Assembly (NCBI RefSeq): GCF_032464895.1
Contig: NZ_JAWDIC010000002.1
Location: forward strand, 1 to 64,000
Reading direction: 5' to 3'
Length of the DNA: 64,000 nucleotides
Source: Phycicoccus sp. M110.8
GTDB taxonomy: Bacteria > Actinomycetota > Actinomycetes > Actinomycetales > Dermatophilaceae
The position numbers and the translations under genes are program-made. Of this stretch, positions 58,071-64,000 are shown piece after piece. The notes under the pieces were generated by a model. The model ran no database searches, was not told the origin of the DNA, and worked only from the letters and a program-made list of their open reading frames with translations. How positions within the stretch are numbered: the first letter of the stretch is position 1; each line of letters begins with the position of its first letter.

Positions 58071-59527
58071 CAGAAGACCTCCGCCACGCCGGCCTCGGCC
58101 AACGGGTGCGCGCCCTGGTGCCGCCCCGGCCGCTCGCCGCACAGGCGCGGGGTCGGGAACACCTTGCCGGGGTTGGAGATCGAGTCCGGGTCGAACGCGC
58201 AGCGGACGAGCTGCATGGTGTCGAGGTCGTCGTCGGTGAACATCCGCGGCATGAACTTGGCCTTGTCGGCACCGACCCCGTGCTCACCCGTGATCGAGCC
58301 GCCGTGCTCGATGCACAGGTCGAGGATCGCGCCGGAGACCTCCTCGGCCCGTTCGGCCTCGCCCTCGTGCCCGTCGTCAAACAGCACGAGCGGGTGCAGG
58401 TTGCCGTCGCCCGCGTGGAAGACGTTGGCCACGCGGACCCCGCTGCGCTCGGAGAGCTCCGCGATGGCGCGCAGCACCTCGGGCAGGGAGGTCCGCGGGA
58501 TGACGCCGTCCTGGACGATGTAGTCGGGGCTGATCCGGCCCACTGCGGCGAAGGCCGACTTGCGGCCCTTCCAGAACAGCGCGCGCTCGGTGTCGTCGCG
58601 GGCGATGCGGATCTCGAAGGCCCCGGCGTCGCGGCAGTGCCGCTCGACCTCGGCGAAGACGTGCCGGACGTCGGGGGCAGGGCCGTCGATCTCGACGATG
58701 AGCACCGCCCCGGCCCCTGCCGGGTAGTCGCAGTGGACCGCGGCCTCGGCCGCCTCGATCGCGAGCGCGTCCATCATCTCGATGGCCGCCGGGATGACCC
58801 CCGCGCCGATGATCGCCGACACCGCCTCACCGGCTGCGTCGGTGGAGGCGAAGGCCGCGAGCAGGGTCGAGACGTCCTCCGGGGTGCGGGTCAGCCGCAC
58901 GGTCACCCGCGTCGCGATGCCGAGCGTGCCCTCGGAGCCGACGAGGGCTCCGAGCAGGTCGTACCCCGTGGGGTCGGGGGCCTTCCCGCCGACCTCGACG
59001 ACGTCCCCGGCGGCCGTGACGAGCTCGAGCCCGGTGACGTGGTTGGTGGTGAAGCCGTACTTGAGGCAGTGCGCCCCACCGGAGTTCTCGGCGACGTTGC
59101 CCCCGATGGAGCACACCTGCTGGCTGGAGGGGTCGGGGGCGTAGTAGTACCCCACCGGCCGGGTCAGGTCGCTGAGCTGCAGGTTGATGACCCCGGGCTC
59201 CACCACGGCCCGCTGGTTGTCGCGGTCGACCTCGAGCACGTCGCGCATGCGGCTCATGACGATGAGGACGCCGTCGGCGTGCGGCAGCGCCCCACCGGAC
59301 AGGCCCGTGCCGGAGCCCCGCGCGACGAACGGCACCCCGGCGCGGGCGCACTCGGTGACCGTGGCCGCGACGTCAGCGGTGCTGGCGGCGAGCACGACCA
59401 TGGCGGGCACCACCCGGTAGTGGGCCAGGCCGTCGCACTCGTAGGTGCGCAGCTCCTGCCGGTCGGTGAGGACGGCGTCCGCGCCCACGAGGGCGCGCAG
59501 CCGCCCGGCCAGGACCTCGGTGTCCAT
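58070..59527 (-). CDS. glcD: Glycolate oxidase subunit GlcD (FAD-linked)
   Basis: GlcD carries the FAD that oxidises glycolate (or D-lactate). The 485-residue protein has the PCMH FAD domain: VPFVARGSGTGLSGGALP, DPSSQQVCSIGGNVAENSGGAHCLKYG, DLLGALVGSEGTLGIATRVTV. The C-terminal oxidase domain has VANVFHAGDGNLHPLVLFD and GGSITGEHGVGADK. The ATG at 59527 is preferred; an ATG nine codons upstream (59554) is possible. It is first in the glcDEF-lctP operon. Confidence 0.92.
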   Translation of the reverse strand: MDTEVLAGRLRALVGADAVLTDRQELRTYECDGLAHYRVVPAMVVLAASTADVAATVTECARAGVPFVARGSGTGLSGGALPHADGVLIVMSRMRDVLEVDRDNQRAVVEPGVINLQLSDLTRPVGYYYAPDPSSQQVCSIGGNVAENSGGAHCLKYGFTTNHVTGLELVTAAGDVVEVGGKAPDPTGYDLLGALVGSEGTLGIATRVTVRLTRTPEDVSTLLAAFASTDAAGEAVSAIIGAGVIPAAIEMMDALAIEAAEAAVHCDYPAGAGAVLIVEIDGPAPDVRHVFAEVERHCRDAGAFEIRIARDDTERALFWKGRKSAFAAVGRISPDYIVQDGVIPRTSLPEVLRAIAELSERSGVRVANVFHAGDGNLHPLVLFDDGHEGEAERAEEVSGAILDLCIEHGGSITGEHGVGADKAKFMPRMFTDDDLDTMQLVRCAFDPDSISNPGKVFPTPRLCGERPGRHQGAHPLAEAGVAEVF

Positions 59528-59546
59528 CGAACGCACCGCCTTGTTT

Positions 59547-59561
59547 TTCCACATCGCGGAA
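59547..59561. promoter_or_regulatory. Candidate operator upstream of glcD
   Basis: TTCC-N7-GGAA (TTCCACATCGCGGAA) is an inverted repeat in an A/T-richer patch just before glcD. GntR/FadR-type regulators often control such operons, but no regulator gene is adjacent and the match to a known operator is not claimed. Confidence 0.3.
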
Positions 59562-59606
59562 GTTGGCTTTTGCTGAATGGAGCGTATTTCCGGACATCCC
59601 GGTCAG

Positions 59607-60872
59607 TCAACGGTGCCGCGCCACATCCTGCTCGGCGCCGTGTGGTGGATTTCCCAAGGTCAGGCGCCTGCCGGCCTCCTCGACCGCCCGGTCGGAGGCC
59701 GCTGCCGCCCGGGCGTCGCGCGCCGAGGACACCTGGTCGAGCGCCGCCCCACCCGCCTCCACCCCCCAGGCCGTCGCGAGCATCCGGGGCGACGTGCCGG
59801 AGGTGCTCGTGACGGCACGCCAGTCGTCGAGCCACCGGTTCTGCACCGCGGCCCGCGTGCGCAGCTCCGCCTGCTCGGCCGCCCACCGGGGCCACGTCCC
59901 GGGGTGGCGCGACGGGGCGGTCCACCGCACGGTGCGGGCCACCGGCGTGGGTGCCTTGCCGAAGGCTCGTGCGCTCGGCGCCCCGACGGCGACCGCCAGG
60001 CGCCGGCCGACACCGATCCGCAGGGACCTGCGTTCGACGCGGGTCGAGGCCGCGGCCTGCGCGGCGGCATTGGTGGCCCTGGCGCCGGTCTTGAGGCCGC
60101 CCGCGACAGGGCCGGCGGCGGAGGCGGCTGCCCCCAGCGCCAACGAGGACCAGGAGCCGTCGCCCCACACCATCAGCAGCGCAGCGTCCGCGGCCAGCCC
60201 GGCCCCGCCCGCGACGGCGGCGACGGACTCGGCTCCCGCCCGGACCGGCGGCACCGGGAGCAGTGCCACCGTGTCGGCGACCGACCCCACGGCCCCCGCG
60301 ACGTCGCGGGTGGTCGTCACCGCGTCGTACCACCCGCTGTCGGAGAGGCCGTCGTCCCGCAGGGACGCCAGCACCGACGCGCACCGCCGGTCGGCGGCCC
60401 GGAACTCCTCCCGGGCCGCGGACGCTCTCCCTTCGGCCGCCTGCACCCGCTGCCCCGCCTCCGCCATCCGGGCGCGCAGCCTCGGCGCGGTGCTCCTGAC
60501 GGCCGGGTCGTCGCTCGACTCGGCGAGGGCCATGGCGTCCCCGGCGGCGAGGAACTCGGGCCACGCCTCCTCGTGCGCCCTCTGGGCGGCGGCCACGGTC
60601 GCCTGTGCCCGAGCGAGGGACTCGGCGAGGGCCACGAGTGCCCTGGCGGCCACGGCATACCGACGCGAGAGGCGGTCGACGACGCCAGCGACGCCGGCGC
60701 ACCGCCGCCCGAACGCCACGCCCGCGGCACTGTCCCACGTCGTGAGCGAGGGGTCGGCGAGGCCGCGCAGGCTGCCCCCGAGCGAGCCCAGCCAGTCGCC
60801 CTGCCCGGCGAGCGTGCCCGCGAGCGCCCGGACCGTCGCCGGGTCGCCGTCGACCGGCGCGGGAGCCCTCAC
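59607..60872 (-). CDS. Type VII secretion-associated-like helical protein, unknown function
   Basis: Not recognised with certainty. The 421-residue protein starts with a WXG-like helical segment (DPATVRALAGTLAGQGDWLGSLGGSLRGL). A long Ala/Arg/Glu-rich helical region with coiled-coil potential follows (about 60-160). A hydrophobic Gly/Ala part (about 185-250, AGAESVAAVAGGAGLAADAALLM) comes next, then a basic Trp-containing end. This layout resembles the non-toxic scaffold of type VII-secreted polymorphic toxins, but no toxin domain is visible. The GTG start overlaps the upstream small gene (GTGA). Confidence 0.6.
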   Translation of the reverse strand: MRAPAPVDGDPATVRALAGTLAGQGDWLGSLGGSLRGLADPSLTTWDSAAGVAFGRRCAGVAGVVDRLSRRYAVAARALVALAESLARAQATVAAAQRAHEEAWPEFLAAGDAMALAESSDDPAVRSTAPRLRARMAEAGQRVQAAEGRASAAREEFRAADRRCASVLASLRDDGLSDSGWYDAVTTTRDVAGAVGSVADTVALLPVPPVRAGAESVAAVAGGAGLAADAALLMVWGDGSWSSLALGAAASAAGPVAGGLKTGARATNAAAQAAASTRVERRSLRIGVGRRLAVAVGAPSARAFGKAPTPVARTVRWTAPSRHPGTWPRWAAEQAELRTRAAVQNRWLDDWRAVTSTSGTSPRMLATAWGVEAGGAALDQVSSARDARAAAASDRAVEEAGRRLTLGNPPHGAEQDVARHR

Positions 60873-61177
60873 CAGGCGCTCCCCCAGCCGTCGCCGTGCG
60901 CGCCGAGGTCGGTGCCGATCCCGGCCTCGACCTCGGCGTACGCCGAACCCGCGGTGCGCACCGAAGCCGAGAGCGCGGCGCACGACCGCCCGAGCAGCAG
61001 GCGCTGGTGCTCGAAGTCGCCGAGGACCTCCGCCAGCGCGCCTGCACTGTCCCCGGGCCCGAGGGCCCAGGCGTCGGTGCCCGCACGCTGGGCGCACCAC
61101 GCGAGCTCGTCGGCGACGCCCGCCAGCGAGCCGGCCAGCGCGGTGAGCGCCTCGGGGGTGACGGAGATCCTGGGCAT
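60869..61177 (-). CDS. Small EspC/WXG100-like protein
   Basis: This 102-residue all-helical protein has the pattern of ESX secretion-associated (EspC-like) proteins: MPRISVTPEALTALAGSLAG opens a first helix, WALGPGDSAGALAEVLGDFE is the turn and second helix, and ASVRTAGSAYAEVEAGIG closes. There is no signal peptide. It is four-base coupled to the larger helical gene downstream, the usual arrangement of a small chaperone or partner and its larger secreted product. No ESX ATPase gene is in the window. The ATG at 61177 follows GAGGAC. Confidence 0.6.
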   Translation of the reverse strand: MPRISVTPEALTALAGSLAGVADELAWCAQRAGTDAWALGPGDSAGALAEVLGDFEHQRLLLGRSCAALSASVRTAGSAYAEVEAGIGTDLGAHGDGWGSAW

Positions 61178-61292
61178 GTCCTCGAGGCTAGGACGCGCGG
61201 GACCCGGCTCCGCGGTTGTCCACAGGTCCGCCGCCCACCCGGCGCCGGGCCCGAGGTGCAACAAATCAGGCGCCCGTGGTGTTGTGGGACAC

Positions 61293-61739
61293 ATGACGAC
61301 GATCACGGGTGAATACGTCCCCAGCCCCACGAAGTGGGTCCGCGAGCAGGTAGAGACCATCGAGAGCACGGGCACGACCCGCTCGGTCTCCATCATGGAC
61401 CGGCCGGTCGTGATGCTGACGATGCTCGGGGTGTCCGGCAAGGTGCGCAAGGTGCCGCTGATGCGGGTCGAGCACGAGGGCCTGTATGCCGCGGTGGCCA
61501 GCAAGGGCGGCGCCCCCGAGCACCCCGCGTGGTACGCGAACGTCCGCAAGAACCCGGTCCTCGACCTCCAGGACGACGACCGCACGTGGACCGTCCGGGC
61601 GCGCGAGCTCGAGGGCGAGGAGCGCGAGCAGTGGTGGGAGCGCTGCGTCGAGGCCTACCCGCCCTACGCCGAGTACCAGACCAAGACCGACCGCCTGATC
61701 CCGGTGTTCGTCCTCGAGCCGGACGAGGACGCCTCCTGA
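61293..61739 (+). CDS. Deazaflavin-dependent nitroreductase family protein (Ddn-like)
   Basis: This 148-residue split-barrel protein has family features: WVREQVETIESTG, then VVMLTMLGVSGKVRKVPLMRVEHEGLYAAVASKGGAPEHPAWYANVRKNPVLDLQD and WWERCVEAYPPYAEYQTKTDRLIPVFVLEP. This matches the actinobacterial F420-dependent oxidoreductases related to Ddn. These reduce quinones or nitro compounds with reduced F420; the natural substrate is unknown. It stands alone between minus-strand genes. Confidence 0.9.
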   Translation: MTTITGEYVPSPTKWVREQVETIESTGTTRSVSIMDRPVVMLTMLGVSGKVRKVPLMRVEHEGLYAAVASKGGAPEHPAWYANVRKNPVLDLQDDDRTWTVRARELEGEEREQWWERCVEAYPPYAEYQTKTDRLIPVFVLEPDEDAS

Positions 61740-61772
61740 GCGGGGACTGACACGAGGACCTAGCGCGAGGAC

Positions 61773-62297
61773 CTAGCGCGAGGCTGCAGCCCCGGGGCCG
61801 TCCGCCTCGGGGCTGCCCTGTGCCGTGCTGTCCTGTCCCGTTCTGTCCTGTGCTGGGGCGCCCGTCGCGTCCGGGACGGTAGCCGTCCGGCGCAGCCACA
61901 GCAGGCCGAGCACGGGCAGCACGAGCGGGACGAACCCGTACCCCGAGCCGAAGTGCGACCACACCGTCTTGTCGGGGAAGGCACTGCGCGCGAGGTACGA
62001 CGCGAGCCCGACGACGAGCACGCCGACCAGCTCGACACTGATGGCCGCGAGCGCCACGCGGCGGGACGTCCGGTCGCCGCGCGCGAGGGCGACGGTGGCG
62101 ACGATGTAGATCACGGCCGCGACGGCCGACAGGACGTAGGCGAGCGGGGCGCGGGAGAAGTACTCGGTGATCTGCAGGACCGAGCGGCCGGTCGCGGCGA
62201 GCGCCAGCAGGCCGTAGACCGACACGAGGATGATGCCGGGGCCCGAGCGGGTCGACCGCGGGGCGCCGGGCTGCTGCTGCGACGTCGACTCAGCCAC
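61773..62297 (-). CDS. Four-helix integral membrane protein
   Basis: This 174-residue protein of unknown function has four hydrophobic segments (starting at about residues 21, 52, 80 and 122). Conserved-looking stretches are GIILVSVYGLLALAATGRSVLQI and FPDKTVWSHFGSGYGFVPLVLPVLGLLWL, which are common in actinobacterial membrane proteins. The tail is polar. The GTG start overlaps the stop of the preceding small membrane gene by eight bases, so the two probably act together. Confidence 0.7.
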   Translation of the reverse strand: MAESTSQQQPGAPRSTRSGPGIILVSVYGLLALAATGRSVLQITEYFSRAPLAYVLSAVAAVIYIVATVALARGDRTSRRVALAAISVELVGVLVVGLASYLARSAFPDKTVWSHFGSGYGFVPLVLPVLGLLWLRRTATVPDATGAPAQDRTGQDSTAQGSPEADGPGAAASR

Positions 62298-62655
62298 CGA
62301 GGCTCCAGATCTGCTGCAGGCGGGCCGTCATCACGGCCACCCCGAACGCGCCGACGGCGACGACCACCATCGCCCAGCGCGTCTTCTCCTTGAGTGCCGT
62401 GAACAGTGCCACCGGCGGGACGAACGGCAGCGTGACGGCGTACGCGGCGAACGTGGCGCGCTCGGCTCCCCCGCCGGTCACCTGCCCCACGTGGACGAGC
62501 GCGACCACGAGCTGCACGACCAGGCCGACCTCGAGGACGGCGCCCGCGAGGAGCAGCCGGTCGTCGAGCAGCCGGCCCCTCGCGGCATACCAACCGGACA
62601 GCGCCAGCAGGGCGAGCGCCACCACGAAGACGGCGACGGTCAGCGGGAACAGCAC
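62290..62655 (-). CDS. Small four-helix membrane protein
   Basis: This 121-residue protein of unknown function has four hydrophobic helices (LTVAVFVVALALLALSGWYA; LAGAVLEVGLVVQLVVALVH; YAVTLPFVPPVALFTALKE; AMVVVAVGAFGVAVMTARL). The GTG at 62655 is chosen because it begins the first helix; longer upstream reading is Arg/Pro-rich and lacks homology. It overlaps the next membrane protein gene by eight bases. Confidence 0.7.
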   Translation of the reverse strand: MLFPLTVAVFVVALALLALSGWYAARGRLLDDRLLLAGAVLEVGLVVQLVVALVHVGQVTGGGAERATFAAYAVTLPFVPPVALFTALKEKTRWAMVVVAVGAFGVAVMTARLQQIWSLGG

Positions 62656-62746
62656 GGCGCGAAGCCTACGGCAGCAGTGCTGCTCGGACGTGCGGCGGGC
62701 CGCTCCCCCGCGGACGGGTGCAGCGCGGTCGCGGCGGCCACGGGTC

Positions 62747-64000
62747 CTACCCCGCTCGTCCCGGCGCACCGCCCGAGCCGCCGCCCGAGCCGCCGCCCGA
62801 GCCGCCGCTCCCCTGACCGGTCGAGGGGACCGTCGACGGTGCCGCCGCGGGTTTGGAGGACGTCTTCGTGGGGGTGGTGGGCTTGGCGGGAGCCGTCGAG
62901 GCCTGCCCGGAGGTCTTCGTCGCGCCCTTCCCCGGAGCGGTCGACTGGGGTGCCGGCGTCTTCGTCTTGCTCGTGCCGTTTCCGGGCGAGCTGGAGTGCG
63001 GGTCGGGCGTCCGGGTCGTGCCCTTGCCCGGCGAGGTGGAGTGCGGGTTCGGAGTCCTCGTCGTCCCCTTGCCCGGGGCCGTGGGGTGCGCCGTCGGGGC
63101 CGGGCCGGGCCCGACCTGCGACGTCGGATGGGTCGCGACGCCGGCGCAGTACCCCTGCACGCGGTCGGTGCCGCCGGCCCGGGAGGCGAGGTCACGGAAC
63201 GCCCTGGACCGGTCGCGGGGGGTGCCCGCCGCCTGGTCGGCCGACCACGCACGGCACAGCCCGGCCACGGCAGCGGCCGACGGCCCGGCCGACGGGGTCC
63301 GCGCGGTGCCGGTGGAACCGGTCGAGGACCCGCCGCGGGCGGGCGCGGCCGACGGGCCGGCAGTCGGCGCCGGGGCCCCGATGGCGTCGTGCATCGCCTG
63401 CTGGACCGGGGCCGGCAGGGCACCGACGTATGCCGCGGCGGTGAGGCCGCCCAGCGACATCACCGATGCCGAGAGGGCGGCGACGGCGAGAGCCGCGCCG
63501 CGAGAGCGACCCACGACGTTGCGTGCGCCGCGGGAGCGAGCGGACCCTCCGCGGGCGTGGCGCGCCGGGCCGACTGCGCCGGCGCGGTGGTTCTCCGCCG
63601 CGCTGGGCACGGCGACGGTGGCGATGACCCGGGAGCCGTGGTGTCTCGCGCCCGAAGGACCTTCGGGGCGACCACCTCCGGCGCGTCCTGCTCGGCCCGC
63701 GCCGCGGCGACCGGCCCGGGACCCACCGGTGAAGGCGCCCAGCACCACGCGTTCGTCGGCGAGCTCGGCGACGGAGCGCGGCGCGGTGAGCGACCACCGC
63801 AACAGGTCGGGGTCGACACCGAGGCGCTCGAGGCCACGCAGGGCGAGCCTTCCCACGGACACCTCGTCGACGCCGGTGACGCGGGCGGTGTCACGCACCG
63901 ACAGGCCGGCCCCGTACCGCAGGAGCAGCACCTCCCCCTGGCCCAGGGGCAGGCTGCGCAGAGCCGCGAGCGAGTCGGCGATGCCGCGGGTGCGCGGGTC
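62747..64000 (-). CDS. Sigma region 4-like protein with membrane segment and Pro/Thr-rich tail (5' end cut)
   Basis: The gene runs off the right edge; 417 codons are visible. The first about 65 residues read ADSLAALRSLPLGQGEVLLL, RYGAGLSVRDTARVTG and VDEVSVGRLALRGLERLGV, a sigma-70 region 4-like helix-turn-helix. A basic linker, a membrane segment (about 169-194, AALAVAALSASVMSLGGLTAAAYVG) and PAPVQQAMHDAIGAPAP follow. A low-complexity tail repeats PGKGTTRTPNPHSTS-like units. It may be a membrane-tied sigma-like regulator; region 2 would be outside the window. Confidence 0.6.
   Translation of the reverse strand, partial: DPRTRGIADSLAALRSLPLGQGEVLLLRYGAGLSVRDTARVTGVDEVSVGRLALRGLERLGVDPDLLRWSLTAPRSVAELADERVVLGAFTGGSRAGRRGAGRAGRAGGGRPEGPSGARHHGSRVIATVAVPSAAENHRAGAVGPARHARGGSARSRGARNVVGRSRGAALAVAALSASVMSLGGLTAAAYVGALPAPVQQAMHDAIGAPAPTAGPSAAPARGGSSTGSTGTARTPSAGPSAAAVAGLCRAWSADQAAGTPRDRSRAFRDLASRAGGTDRVQGYCAGVATHPTSQVGPGPAPTAHPTAPGKGTTRTPNPHSTSPGKGTTRTPDPHSSSPGNGTSKTKTPAPQSTAPGKGATKTSGQASTAPAKPTTPTKTSSKPAAAPSTVPSTGQGSGGSGGGSGGGSGGAPGRAG

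Noticed and set aside
56692-58380. GlcE extended upstream through a Gly-Asp repeat
   Set aside because: The frame is open only because of the hexamer repeat and the glcD shadow; no start with a ribosome site, and the FAD domain begins after 57981.

Overview
The window is a GC-rich chromosome segment from an actinobacterium. It carries a dcw cluster without ftsA and with sepF and a DivIVA/Wag31 protein. It also has an HrdB-type sigma factor with a Lys/Ala-rich N-terminus, two SAM-IV riboswitches, a deazaflavin (F420)-type reductase, DUF4192 and DUF1206 proteins, and frequent GTG starts. The gene order fits Micrococcales, perhaps Intrasporangiaceae; the family is inferred from overall look and is not proven. 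No tRNA, CRISPR array, insertion sequence or prophage was recognised. The first 140 bases carry, on the minus strand, the promoter and boxA leader of an rRNA operon whose 16S gene would lie just left of the window.

Region 1 (0.4-24.2 kb). After a plus-strand MFS permease, one long minus-strand division and cell-wall cluster runs, in transcription order, mraZ-rsmH-ftsL-ftsI-murE-murF-mraY-murD-ftsW-murG-murC-ftsQ-ftsZ-pgeF-yggS-sepF-yggT-divIVA, then a DksA-like gene, lspA and rluD. Most genes from rsmH to ftsQ overlap by 1-4 bases (ATGA, GTGA, TGATG). Strong hairpins follow ftsZ and divIVA. The cluster makes lipid II (MurC-G, MraY), flips and polymerises it at the septum (FtsW, FtsI) and builds the Z ring (FtsZ, SepF, FtsQ, FtsL). 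DivIVA directs polar growth.

Region 2 (24.2-31.7 kb). Divergent from mraZ is a plus-strand moxR-DUF58-transglutaminase operon, then a small anchored protein and a DUF5671-like membrane protein. The shared intergenic region is rich in MraZ-box-like TGGRG repeats with 10-bp period on both strands.

Region 3 (31.7-47.6 kb). The principal sigma factor gene is followed by three tandem 83-bp repeats. Next come a UspA protein, SAM-IV-controlled metX, DUF4192, DUF1232 and EcsC proteins, a sulfurtransferase-sufE pair, a secreted subtilase, a Pol I-like polymerase without the 5' nuclease, a DUF1206 membrane protein, a PAC2 protein, and a TetR-MFS efflux pair.

Region 4 (47.6-64 kb). hrpA is followed by metY, which has the second SAM-IV riboswitch, so both steps of methionine assimilation by the acetylhomoserine route are SAM-controlled. 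A glycolate/lactate operon glcD-glcE-glcF-lctP contains a repeat-built 30-codon ORF that bridges glcD and glcE. Then come a type VII secretion-like gene pair, an F420-type reductase, two small membrane proteins, and a sigma region 4-like protein with a membrane segment and a Pro/Thr-rich tail, cut by the right edge.

Two features stand out from the ordinary gene content: the heptamer GGCATAC (and its complement) is conspicuously common on both strands, and several intergenic regions carry tandem repeats.
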